Positions 27,930 through 36,263 of a stretch of 46,468 nt of DNA are shown here, one piece after another. The translations under genes were made by a program, and so were the position numbers. Origin of the DNA: Candidatus Handelsmanbacteria bacterium (lineage in GTDB: Bacteria > Latescibacterota > UBA2968 > UBA8231); assembly GCA_016867395.1 (NCBI GenBank), contig VGJS01000034.1, positions 1 through 46,468 of the forward strand, read 5' to 3'. Below the pieces are notes generated by a model. The model was not told the origin of the DNA. It searched no databases and worked only from the letters and a program-made list of their open reading frames with translations. Every line of letters begins with the position of its first letter. The stretch's first letter is position 1.

Positions 27930-30158
27930 TCAGACAGCCCTCATCCGCGCCATCTCGGTCTGCATGTCCACCAGCTTGCGGTACAGACCTTCCGGCCTGG
28001 ACAGCAATTCCTCGTGGGTGCCCACCTCGACGATGCGGCCCTGGTCGAGCACCAGCAGCCGGTTGGCGTTTTTCAATGTCGAGAGCCGGTGGGCGATGGC
28101 AAAGGTGGTACGCCCGGCGATGAGCCGGCCCAGGGCCTCCTGGATCTCGTACTCGGTCTGGGTGTCCACCGAACTGGTGGCCTCGTCGAGGATGAGGATG
28201 CGCGGGTCGCTGATCAGGGCCCGGGCGATGGAGATGCGCTGGCGCTCCCCCCCCGAAAGGCGCGCCCCCCGCTCCCCCACCTCGGTATCGTACCCGTCCG
28301 GAAAGTGCATGATGAACTTGTGGGCGTTGGCAGCCCGGGCCACGGCAATGATCTCCTCGCGCCTGGCCTCGGGCTTGCCGTAGGCGATGTTGTCGGCGAT
28401 GCTGCCCTGGAACAGCAGCGGCTCCTGCAGCACCACCCCGATCTGGGCGCGCAGCTTCTGCTGGGCCAGATCCTGGACGGGGCTCCCGTCGAGGAGCACC
28501 ACCCCATCGGTGGCGTCGTAGAAGCGCGAGATCAGGTTCACCAGGGTGGACTTGCCCGCCCCGCTGGGCCCGACGATGCCAATCATCTCCCCCGGCGTCA
28601 CCGCGAAACTGACGTTGTCGAGGATGCGGGCCGAGCCGTCGTAGGTGAAGCTGACCTGCTGGAACTCCACCGCCCCCTGCACCACCCCGGGGTCCTTGGG
28701 TTGGTCGAAGTCAGCCACCTCGGCGGGGGTGTCGAGGATCTCGAAGACCCGCTCGGCGCTAGTAGCGGCGCTCTGCAGCCGCTCCGAGAGCAGGCACAGA
28801 TCGCGCACCGGCTGGTAGAACATGGTCATGTAGGAGATGAAGAGCTGCAGCTCCCCCACGCTCAAATCGCCCCCCAGCACCTTGTTGCCCCCAGACCACC
28901 AGATGATCAGCGAGCCGATGGAGGTGATGAAGGTCATGCCCGGCAGGAAGAAGGAGCGCATCTTTGTGGCTTCCATGCGCGACCGGCGCACCTCGGCGTT
29001 GCGCCGGTCGAAGCGGTCGATCTCGCGGCGCTCTTGGGCAAAGGCTTTGACCACCTTAGCCCCGGGGATCGTGTCGGCGAGATGGGCGTTGAGCGAGGCG
29101 ATACGGCGCCAGATGCCGTGGAAGACCCAGTGGATGCGCTGGGTGTAGAAGAGGGTGCCGATGACCATTAGGGGCGTGGGGATCATGGCCATCAAGGCCA
29201 GTTGCCAGTCGTAAAGGAGCAGGACTAGGCCGATGCCCACCAGGGTTAGGATGGAGATCACCATCTCCTGGAAACCCTCGGTGATAAACTCCTGCAGCCG
29301 CTCGGTGTCGCTGGTCACCCGGGTCATGATCCGCCCGGTGCTGTGCTTGTTGTAGAAGCTGAGGGCCAGGAACTGGAGATAGTTGTAGACCTCGGTCTGC
29401 AAATCGTAGATCACCCGCTGCCCGAGCCAGCCCAGGGCGTACACGCGCGCCCCGGCGATCAGAGCTCGGGCCACGTACACCCCCAAAAGCCCCAACACTG
29501 CAACCAGCAGCAGGTCTCTCGCGTTGGGCGCGCGCGAATCCGGCACCAGCACGTTGTCCAGCAGCCAAGCGTTGAACTGGGCCGGGACCAGGCTGATGCC
29601 GGTGAGGGCCAGGGTCAGCAGGAAACCGCCCAGGGCCTTCCACCTGTATGGCCGCACGTAGTTGAAAAGCCGCCAGAAGGTCTCGGTCTTGCGGATGCAG
29701 TTGGGGCAGACCTTGCTTCCCGGCCGCAGGGCGCGGCCACAGGTGGCGCAGTGCTCCACCGCCGGCAGGGCCGGCGGGGGCGGTTCATCGGCGGCCACCT
29801 TCCCCAGGTCGGCCAGGGCCGCGCTCACCACCTGTGGCAGAGAGGAGAACTTGTAGTAGATGCTGGGGGAGAAGCGCAGTAGTTCGACGGTCTCGTCGGC
29901 CAGCTCGACCAGCAGGACGCCGTTGCCCACGTAGTTGCGGCTGTGGACCCGCTGCACCTGCTGGAGGGGGATGGAGACCGCCTGGCCGTCGTGGTGGAGG
30001 ACCAGCAGGCGTTCGTCGGTGAGGGCCAGCCAGGACTGCCCGTACCGGCCCTGGGGGGTGATGTCGGCCGAGAGCAGGACCAGTAACAGTTCGCGCGGAT
30101 GGAACTGGCCGCGCAGGCGGTCGGCGGTCTCTGGCGGGATGGGTTCGACCAGATTCAC
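27930..30158 (-). CDS. ABC exporter with N-terminal PH-like domain and zinc ribbon
   Basis: A 742-residue fused ABC half-transporter. Residues 1-120 form an N-terminal domain with PH/GRAM-like features (SWLALTDERLLVLHHDG, SRNYVGNGVLLVELADE). A zinc ribbon follows (Cys137, Cys140, Cys151, Cys154 in CATC and CPNC). A six-helix type-1 exporter membrane domain begins near residue 160 (WKALGGFLLTLALTG) and includes GRIMTRVTSDTERLQEFI. The ATPase domain has Walker A GPSGAGKST near residue 530, signature LSGGERQRISIARAL near 636 and Walker B ILILDEATSS near 656. It should work as a dimer in the inner membrane; the substrate is unknown. The start is GTG with GAGG upstream. Typical MsbA-like exporters are about 580 residues, so the extra 160 residues are unusual. 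Confidence 0.93.
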   Translation of the reverse strand: MNLVEPIPPETADRLRGQFHPRELLLVLLSADITPQGRYGQSWLALTDERLLVLHHDGQAVSIPLQQVQRVHSRNYVGNGVLLVELADETVELLRFSPSIYYKFSSLPQVVSAALADLGKVAADEPPPPALPAVEHCATCGRALRPGSKVCPNCIRKTETFWRLFNYVRPYRWKALGGFLLTLALTGISLVPAQFNAWLLDNVLVPDSRAPNARDLLLVAVLGLLGVYVARALIAGARVYALGWLGQRVIYDLQTEVYNYLQFLALSFYNKHSTGRIMTRVTSDTERLQEFITEGFQEMVISILTLVGIGLVLLLYDWQLALMAMIPTPLMVIGTLFYTQRIHWVFHGIWRRIASLNAHLADTIPGAKVVKAFAQERREIDRFDRRNAEVRRSRMEATKMRSFFLPGMTFITSIGSLIIWWSGGNKVLGGDLSVGELQLFISYMTMFYQPVRDLCLLSERLQSAATSAERVFEILDTPAEVADFDQPKDPGVVQGAVEFQQVSFTYDGSARILDNVSFAVTPGEMIGIVGPSGAGKSTLVNLISRFYDATDGVVLLDGSPVQDLAQQKLRAQIGVVLQEPLLFQGSIADNIAYGKPEARREEIIAVARAANAHKFIMHFPDGYDTEVGERGARLSGGERQRISIARALISDPRILILDEATSSVDTQTEYEIQEALGRLIAGRTTFAIAHRLSTLKNANRLLVLDQGRIVEVGTHEELLSRPEGLYRKLVDMQTEMARMRAV

Positions 30159-30260
30159 GCCGGCCTCGATGTATTCCCTATTGCCACTCTTACTTTTTGG
30201 TTATTTTTTTGGATGCCGTTTCAAATTAAACCATCCCCGAAGCCCTGGCAACCTGTGCCC

Positions 30261-31748
30261 ATGTTATTGCCCCAACCCGACCCCCAACGCCTCCGCCTGC
30301 GCCCCCAGCTCCTGAACGGCCTGCGGGGATTGCTGCGCCCCGACCAGGTGATCCACCTGCCTGAGGACCTGGCGGTGTACGAGTGCGACGCCCTCTCGGC
30401 GTACAGCCAGCGACCGCTGGCGGTGGCCCTGCCCGAGTCCACCGCCGAGGTGGCGGCGCTGATGCGCCTGTGTCACCGGCTCGGGCTGCCGGTCGTGCCC
30501 TGGGGAGCCGGCACCGGCCTGTCGGGCGGAGCCCTGCCTCTGCAGGACGGCCTGCTCCTGAGCCTGGCCCGCCTCAATCACATCCTCGACATCGACTTGG
30601 AAAACCGCACCGCCACCGTGCAGCCGGGGGTCACCAATCTCACCGTGACCCATGCCGTCCGAGACCGGGGTTTTTATTACGCCCCCGACCCCTCCAGCCA
30701 GATCGCCTGCACCGTGGGCGGCAACATCGCCGAGAACTCCGGCGGGGTCCACTGCCTCAAGTACGGCACCACCACCAACAACGTGCTTGGCGTGGAAGTG
30801 GTGCTGGCCAACGGCGAGGTGGTGCGCCTGGGGGGCAAGGGCATGGACCAAGCCGGCTACGACCTGCTGGGCCTCTTCACCGGCTCCGAGGGCTTGTTGG
30901 GGATCATCACCGAGGCGGTGCTGCGCCTCTTGCCCCGCCCCGAAAAGGCCCGGGCCATGATGGCCGCCTACGACAGCGTGGAGGAGGCCGGCCAGGCCGT
31001 GGCCGCCATCATCGGGGCCGGCATGGTACCCGCCGGGCTGGAGATCATGGACCGGCTCTCCATCGAGGCGGTGGAGACCTTCATGGGCGCCGGCTACCCC
31101 AAGGACGTGGAGGCGCTGCTGCTAGTGGAACTAGACGGGGCGACCAGCGAGGTGGACCACCTCATCGGCACCGTCGAGGAGTTATTGCGCCGGAGCGGAG
31201 CCACCCAGATCCGCAGCGCCCGCAGCGAGGAGGAGCGCCTGCGGATGTGGGCCGGCCGCAAGGCCGCCTTCCCGGCCATGGGCCGGCTCAGCCCCGACTA
31301 CTACTGTATGGACGGAACCATCCCGCGCCGGGCCCTGCCCCGGGTGCTGGGCCGCATCCGCGAACTGTCGGCCCAGCACGGCCTGCGGGTGGCCAATGTC
31401 TTCCACGCCGGCGACGGCAACCTCCACCCCCTCGTCCTCTACGACAGCAACCAGCCCGGGGAGCTGGAACGGGCCGAGGAGTTGGGCCTGGAGATCCTCC
31501 GCCTCTGCGTCGAGGTGGGCGGGGTACTAAGCGGCGAGCACGGCATCGGCATCGAGAAGTCGGCGCTGATGGGGGAGATGTTCACCGAAGAAGACCTCGA
31601 AGCGCAGCGGCGGATCAAGACCGCCCTCGACCCGGAGTGGCTGCTCAACCCTGGCAAGGTCTATCCGGTCCTGCACCGCTGTATCGAGGGCGGCCGGGCC
31701 CACGTACACCAAGGCAATCAGCGCTTCGCGCATCTGGAGCGCTTCTGA
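30261..31748 (+). CDS. glcD: FAD-linked oxidase, glycolate/lactate oxidase subunit GlcD
   Basis: A 495-residue FAD-binding oxidase of the GlcD / D-lactate dehydrogenase type. The FAD domain contains VVPWGAGTGLSGGALPL, GGNIAENSGGVHCLKYGTT and FTGSEGLLGIITEAVLRLLP. The C-terminal domain has the expected HAGDGNLHPLVLYD and GEHGIGIEK motifs. It oxidises 2-hydroxy acids such as glycolate. Upstream in-frame codons exist, but the ATG at 30261 best fits the family N-terminus, although its ribosome site is poor. The stop overlaps the GlcE-like start (TGATG). The FeS subunit GlcF that completes the classic complex is not in this neighbourhood. Divergent from the ABC transporter, with about 100 AT-rich nt between them. 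Confidence 0.93.
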   Translation: MLLPQPDPQRLRLRPQLLNGLRGLLRPDQVIHLPEDLAVYECDALSAYSQRPLAVALPESTAEVAALMRLCHRLGLPVVPWGAGTGLSGGALPLQDGLLLSLARLNHILDIDLENRTATVQPGVTNLTVTHAVRDRGFYYAPDPSSQIACTVGGNIAENSGGVHCLKYGTTTNNVLGVEVVLANGEVVRLGGKGMDQAGYDLLGLFTGSEGLLGIITEAVLRLLPRPEKARAMMAAYDSVEEAGQAVAAIIGAGMVPAGLEIMDRLSIEAVETFMGAGYPKDVEALLLVELDGATSEVDHLIGTVEELLRRSGATQIRSARSEEERLRMWAGRKAAFPAMGRLSPDYYCMDGTIPRRALPRVLGRIRELSAQHGLRVANVFHAGDGNLHPLVLYDSNQPGELERAEELGLEILRLCVEVGGVLSGEHGIGIEKSALMGEMFTEEDLEAQRRIKTALDPEWLLNPGKVYPVLHRCIEGGRAHVHQGNQRFAHLERF

Positions 31749-32863
31749 TGCTCACTACCGCCGAGGCCGTGCAGGAGCAGGTGCGCCGGGCCCTGGAGCA
31801 GCGCACCCCGCTGCGGATCTTCGCCGGGGGCACCAAGGACCGGCTGGGCCGCCCCGCCACAGCCCTCACCCCCCTCGATTTGTCCGGGCTGGAGCAACTG
31901 GTCAGTTACGAGCCGCGCGAGCTGATCTTGGTGGTGCAGCCGGGCATGAAGCTGCGGGCGGTGGAGGAACTCTTGGCCGGCGAAAACCAGCACCTGGCCT
32001 TCGAACCGCCCCATTGGGGGGAGGCGGCCACCATCGGCGGGGCGGTGGCCTGCAACCTCTCGGGGCCGCGCCGCTTCAGGGCCGGGGCGCTGCGCGATTT
32101 CATCCTGGGCATCGAGATGATCGACGGAGGCGGCCGGCGCATCTGCGGCGGGGGCAAGGTGGTCAAGAATGTGACAGGATATGATTTGCCCCGCACCCTG
32201 TGCGGCAGCTTCGGCACCTTAGGGCCGCTGACCGAGTTGTGTTTCAAGGTGTGGCCCCGGCCCGCCGCCTCGCAGACCCTGGTGGTCCACGGCTTGTCCG
32301 CCGCCGCTGCCGTGGCGCAGATGACCGGCCTGGCCGGCCGGCCCTGGGAGATCACCGGCCTGGCCTATGCCTGTGCCCGCCTGCTGATCCGGGTGGAAGG
32401 GCCAGAACCGGCGGTGGCGGCCCAAGTAGGGCAGTTGCAGGGGTTGTTGGGCGGGGAACAGGAATTGTTGGAAGATGCCTCCTCGCGCACCTTCTGGCGG
32501 GAACTGCGCGAACTGGAACCCTTACAGCCAGAGCCAGGCGAAGTGCTCTGGCGTTTCTCCCAGCCCCCGGCCGAGGCCGCCCGCCTGCAACAGGCCCTGA
32601 AGCCTCACGGGTTGCGCCGCTATGCCATCGACTGGAGCGGCGGCCTTTTGTGGGGGGTATTGCCCGCCACCGCGCCGGCCGCCGATCTGCACCAACTCGC
32701 TCTTGTCCACCAGGGCCTGGCCTGGCGTTTCGCCGCCAGCCCCGAGGACCCCAACGAAGAAGCTTTCAGCCCATTGTACCCCGGCCTGGCCCGCCTCAAC
32801 CAGCAGCTCAAAAACGCCTTCGACCCGCACGGGATTTTTAACCCGGGGCGGATGGCGGCCTAG
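31748..32863 (+). CDS. glcE: Glycolate oxidase FAD-binding subunit GlcE
   Basis: A 371-residue FAD-binding protein similar to GlcE. The FAD region shows LRIFAGGTKDRLG, LDLSGLEQLVSYEPRELILVV and GGAVACNLSGPRRFRAG, followed by GGGKVVKNVTGYDLPRTLCGSFGTLG, which is diagnostic of GlcE. It ends with LKNAFDPHGIFNPGRM, the C-terminal motif shared with GlcD-type oxidases. Its ATG overlaps the GlcD stop by 1 nt (TGATG), so the two are coupled and probably form a complex in the cytoplasm or at the membrane face. The usual third subunit, GlcF, is missing downstream; the next gene is on the other strand, 1 nt away. The enzyme may use a GlcF encoded elsewhere. Confidence 0.92.
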   Translation: MLTTAEAVQEQVRRALEQRTPLRIFAGGTKDRLGRPATALTPLDLSGLEQLVSYEPRELILVVQPGMKLRAVEELLAGENQHLAFEPPHWGEAATIGGAVACNLSGPRRFRAGALRDFILGIEMIDGGGRRICGGGKVVKNVTGYDLPRTLCGSFGTLGPLTELCFKVWPRPAASQTLVVHGLSAAAAVAQMTGLAGRPWEITGLAYACARLLIRVEGPEPAVAAQVGQLQGLLGGEQELLEDASSRTFWRELRELEPLQPEPGEVLWRFSQPPAEAARLQQALKPHGLRRYAIDWSGGLLWGVLPATAPAADLHQLALVHQGLAWRFAASPEDPNEEAFSPLYPGLARLNQQLKNAFDPHGIFNPGRMAA

Positions 32864-32864
32864 G

Positions 32865-34049
32865 TCAGAACACCTGCCCGGCGCGGTACTCGGGCGGTGG
32901 GGTGGGTTCGTCGCTGAGCCACTGGGCCCGCCCCTGCTGCGCCCACACGTATTGATAGTCGTAGCTGGCGTCGGGCGGGGAGAGGTTCCCCCGCGAGGGG
33001 TACTTGGCGATGGCCTTCTCCACGAGGTCCACCCCCAGCCCCGGCGCATCCGGCACCAGGATATGGCTGTCTTTGATCTGCGGCTGCCCGGTCATCACCT
33101 CATAGCGCTGGGGCACGTCGTCCTCCAAGTGTTCCAGAATAAGAAAGTTGGGCAGGGTGGCCAAGAGATGTACCGCCGCCATCTCTGCCACCGGCCCCAG
33201 GGAACCGTCGTGCGGGGCCATGGTGATGTAGTGGGCCTCGGCCAGGGCGGCAATCTTCTTCATCTGCCACAGGCCGCCGGCCCGCCCGGTGTCGGGCTGC
33301 ACCACGTCGATGATCTCCCGCTCGATCAGTTCCCGCACCCCGTACACCCCGGCGTGGCGCTCCCCGGCGGCGATGGGGATCTCCACCGCCTCGGCCACCC
33401 GGGCAATGGCCTCGATGTTCTCGGGGGCCACCGGGTCCTCGTAGAAGAGCAGGTCGAACTCCTCCAGCCGCCGGCCCAGGGCGATGGCGTCACGGGTGGT
33501 CAGCCAGGGCGGTCCGTGGACATCCACCATCAGATCCACCTCCGGCCCCACCTCCGCGCGGATGGCGACCACCGTCTCGACGCAGTTCCTCAGCCCCCCG
33601 GTCTTGACCGCGTTGTACCCGCGATCCACCAGTTGGCGGGCCCGCTCGGCGCTGTGGGCGTGGGCATATACCCGCACCCGGTCGCGCATCTTCCCCCCCA
33701 GCAGGCTCCACACCGGCACCCCCAGGGCCTTGCCCTTGAGGTCCCACAATGCCATCTCAATGCCGGTCATGGCCCCGCTGCCGACGATACCGGTCATGCC
33801 GTGGCACATCATCGCCGCCAGCATCTTGTGCCACAGCCGTTCGATATTGCCGGGGTCCTCACCCACCAGCAGGGGACTGAGGTCCTCAATCGCCGTCTCC
33901 ACCACCCGGGGCCAGCCGCTGGCCTCCCCCACCCCGTAGATCCCCTCATCGGTGAACACTTTCACAAAAAGCCAGTTGCGGGCGGCCCAGCCCCCGGCCT
34001 CGGGCGGGGCGGCGTGCATCAGGTAGGTCTGGATGTGGGTAATCTTCAT
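32865..34049 (-). CDS. Enolase-superfamily dehydratase, galactonate dehydratase-like
   Basis: A 394-residue member of the mandelate racemase/enolase superfamily. The pattern of residues matches the D-galactonate dehydratase group: metal and acid-base residues Asp176 and His178 (VDVHG), Glu204 (FYEDP), Glu230 (AAGERH), and His280 (MAPHDGSLGP) after Asp253 (QPDTGRAGG). Such enzymes remove water from sugar acids to give 2-keto-3-deoxy acids. The ATG at 34049 has GAGG upstream; the longer frame reaches into the AT-rich intergenic stretch and is rejected. It converges on glcE with 1 nt between stops. The substrate could be another acid sugar, since the group is broad. Confidence 0.9.
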   Translation of the reverse strand: MKITHIQTYLMHAAPPEAGGWAARNWLFVKVFTDEGIYGVGEASGWPRVVETAIEDLSPLLVGEDPGNIERLWHKMLAAMMCHGMTGIVGSGAMTGIEMALWDLKGKALGVPVWSLLGGKMRDRVRVYAHAHSAERARQLVDRGYNAVKTGGLRNCVETVVAIRAEVGPEVDLMVDVHGPPWLTTRDAIALGRRLEEFDLLFYEDPVAPENIEAIARVAEAVEIPIAAGERHAGVYGVRELIEREIIDVVQPDTGRAGGLWQMKKIAALAEAHYITMAPHDGSLGPVAEMAAVHLLATLPNFLILEHLEDDVPQRYEVMTGQPQIKDSHILVPDAPGLGVDLVEKAIAKYPSRGNLSPPDASYDYQYVWAQQGRAQWLSDEPTPPPEYRAGQVF

Positions 34050-34125
34050 CGACACTGCCTCGGTTAAAAGATAAAAGTGAAAGTATAGGAAATGCCGCGG
34101 CCCGGCACCAGCGCCCCTCACGGGT

Positions 34126-34153
34126 TTGACAGGCTCTTTTCTTTTTCATTAAT
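34126..34153 (+). promoter_or_regulatory. Sigma70-like promoter of the prenyl synthase cluster
   Basis: A perfect TTGACA (34126-34131) is followed after 16 nt by ATTAAT (34148-34153). The predicted start of transcription lies about 95 nt before the ATG at 34256. This argues against translation starting at the TTG at 34154. Confidence 0.5.
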
Positions 34154-34255
34154 TTGTCCGTTTCTAATGATTTAAGCCGCGATGCGCCGCCGGATTTCCC
34201 CTTCGGCCCGGCCGGCGCTTTTCCCAGTGGGTCTGTCTTGTCGCTTGCAGCCAAA

Positions 34256-35215
34256 ATGCTGGGTTCTATCCAGGCGGAGATCGATCTCTTTGAAGAGCGC
34301 CTGGATCAGGCTCTGCAATCCGAGGTCGAACTGGTGCATCAGGTGGCCCGCTATTTGGCCCCGCTCAAAGGTAAGCGCCTTCGGCCGGCCCTGGCCGTGC
34401 TCAGCACCCGAGCCGCCGGGGGCTGGGACGAGCGCGTCATCGACGCCGGTGTGGCCGTAGAGATGATCCACACCGCCACCATGATCCACGACGACGTGGT
34501 GGACGCGGCGGGGGTGCGGCGCGGCAGGGAGTCCATCAACGCGGTCTGGGACAGCCGCATCGCCGTGCTGATGGGCGACTTTCTCCTTTCCCGGGCCCTG
34601 AACATCCTGGTGGATTTGAAAAACCAGCAGGCCCTCGAAACCGTCTCCCGGGTAACCGAGCGCCTGAGCCAGGGCGAGATCTACGAGATCCAGATCGGCC
34701 GGCAGGCCGACACCCGCGAGGCGTCCTATTTCGCCATGGTCAGCGACAAGACCGCCTCGCTGATCGCCGCCTCCTGCAAGCTGGGCCCCATCCTGGTGGG
34801 CGCATCCCAGGAGACCATCGAGGCGCTGGGCCGGTACGGGGAAGCCCTGGGGCTGGCCTTCCAGATCGCCGACGACGTGCTCGACTTCACCGGCGACGCC
34901 GATACCTTGGGCAAGCCGGTGGGACACGACCTGCGCGAAGGCAAGATCACCCTGCCCCTGATCCGCGCCCTGGCCGCCGCCCCGCCGGCCGAGCGCGAAA
35001 AGGCCGAAACCCTGCTCAGGCAGGTGGAAAAAACCGAAGCCGAGTGGGGGTGTATCGTCGCTTTTGTGGAGGACCACCAGGGCTTGCGCTCGGCCCGCCA
35101 GACCGCCCGCCAGTACGGGGAGCGGGCCGAGGAAAGCCTGCAAATGCTCCCGGCTTCCTTCGCACGCCTGGCCCTGCAACAGGCGGCGCGGCTGGTCGTG
35201 GAGCGCGACAGCTAA
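34256..35215 (+). CDS. Polyprenyl diphosphate synthase, octaprenyl type
   Basis: A 319-residue trans-isoprenyl diphosphate synthase that elongates farnesyl diphosphate for the quinone side chain. The first Asp-rich motif is IHDDVVD (DDxxD), the second is IADDVLDF; LKGKRLRPAL binds the allylic substrate. The N-terminus MLGSIQAEIDLFEERLDQAL and the GDFLLSRALNILVDL region match medium-chain (octaprenyl-type) enzymes. The ATG at 34256 fits homologues; a TTG at 34154 would precede the likely transcription start. No Shine-Dalgarno is clear. It is followed after 1 nt by the ApbE gene and then secDF on the same strand. The exact chain length cannot be read from sequence. Confidence 0.93.
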   Translation: MLGSIQAEIDLFEERLDQALQSEVELVHQVARYLAPLKGKRLRPALAVLSTRAAGGWDERVIDAGVAVEMIHTATMIHDDVVDAAGVRRGRESINAVWDSRIAVLMGDFLLSRALNILVDLKNQQALETVSRVTERLSQGEIYEIQIGRQADTREASYFAMVSDKTASLIAASCKLGPILVGASQETIEALGRYGEALGLAFQIADDVLDFTGDADTLGKPVGHDLREGKITLPLIRALAAAPPAEREKAETLLRQVEKTEAEWGCIVAFVEDHQGLRSARQTARQYGERAEESLQMLPASFARLALQQAARLVVERDS

Positions 35216-35216
35216 A

Positions 35217-36236
35217 GTGGCCCACCTGGCGGGCTGGCTGCTGGGCGCCGTCGGCCTGCTGGCGGTGCTGCTGCTGCTACCGGCCCCCGAAACCGCCACC
35301 CCGGTGATGAGGGCCCATCTAGCGATGGGCACCGCGATCACGCTCAAGCTCTATGGCCTGGAGGAGGGGGAAGCCGGACCACTGATGACTCTGGCCTTCG
35401 CCGCGATAGACCGGGCGGACACCCTCCTGAGCCGCCATTTGGAGGCCAGCGCGCTGAGCCGCCTCAACCGGTTGGCCGGCGGGCAGGCGGTAGCGGCGGC
35501 GCCGGAGATGCTCCAGGTGCTGGAGCGGGCCCAGTATTTTGCCGGGCTTTCGGGTGGGGCCTTCGACGTGACGGTGGGGGCGGTGTCGCGCCTGTGGGAC
35601 TTTCCCAACTGCCGGGTGCCCCCCGCAGCGGACCAACTGGCCGCGGCCCTGGCCTTAGTGGATTACCGGCAGTTGCAGGTCCGGCAGGGCCAAGTGTCCT
35701 TCCTGCGCCCCGGCCTCTACCTGGACCTGGGCGCGGTGGGCAAGGGCTTTGCCGCGGACCAGGCAGTGGCCGCCCTGCAGGCGGCTGGCTCGGCCTGCGG
35801 CCTGATCGACGTAAGCGGCAACATCCGCTGCTGGGGCCGCAAACCCGACGGCTGGCCCTGGCGCCTGGGGGTACAGCATCCGCGCCTGGCCGACCAGCAA
35901 GTCGAGGTGGAAAACCCGGGTCTGCCGGCCCTGGCCACCTCGGGCGACTACGAACAGTATTTCGAGTACCGCGGGGAGCGCTTCCACCACCTCCTCGACC
36001 CGGCCACCGGCTACCCGGCCCGCCGGGCCCTCAGCGCCACAGTGTGGGCTGAAACCGCCACCGACGCCGATATCCTCTCGACGGCGGTGTTCGTGCTGGG
36101 GCCGGAGGCGGGCCTGCAACTGATCGCGGCCCTGCCCCGGACCGAGGCCCTGGTATTTTACGAGGAAGGGGGCCAGGTGCGCCACCGGGTTTCGCCGGGC
36201 CTGGAAGGCCGGCTCCGTTTTGCCGCTGGTGATTGA
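35217..36236 (+). CDS. apbE: FAD:protein FMN transferase, ApbE family
   Basis: A 339-residue ApbE-type flavin transferase, which attaches FMN covalently to a Ser/Thr of target proteins such as Nqr/Rnf subunits or FMN-bind proteins. Key segments are the DRADTLLSRH-like metal site region, FDVTVGAVSRLWDF, DLGAVGKGFAAD, LIDVSGNIRCWG and DPATGYPA with the later TDADILSTAVFVLG. The N-terminal helix (GWLLGAVGLLAVLLLL) anchors or exports it; no lipobox Cys follows. The GTG at 35217 is 1 nt after the upstream stop and has GGAG about 13 nt before. No obvious flavinylated partner lies nearby, so its target is elsewhere. Confidence 0.92.
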   Translation: MAHLAGWLLGAVGLLAVLLLLPAPETATPVMRAHLAMGTAITLKLYGLEEGEAGPLMTLAFAAIDRADTLLSRHLEASALSRLNRLAGGQAVAAAPEMLQVLERAQYFAGLSGGAFDVTVGAVSRLWDFPNCRVPPAADQLAAALALVDYRQLQVRQGQVSFLRPGLYLDLGAVGKGFAADQAVAALQAAGSACGLIDVSGNIRCWGRKPDGWPWRLGVQHPRLADQQVEVENPGLPALATSGDYEQYFEYRGERFHHLLDPATGYPARRALSATVWAETATDADILSTAVFVLGPEAGLQLIAALPRTEALVFYEEGGQVRHRVSPGLEGRLRFAAGD

Positions 36237-36263
36237 AGGCACCTTTAATCGAGAGTATAACGA

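Noticed and set aside
34154..34255. N-terminal extension of the prenyl synthase from TTG 34154
   Set aside because: It would start at the -10 box of a good promoter, lacks a ribosome site, and homologues begin near 34256.
34172..35347. 391-codon minus-strand frame opposite the prenyl synthase
   Set aside because: Low-complexity shadow without motifs.
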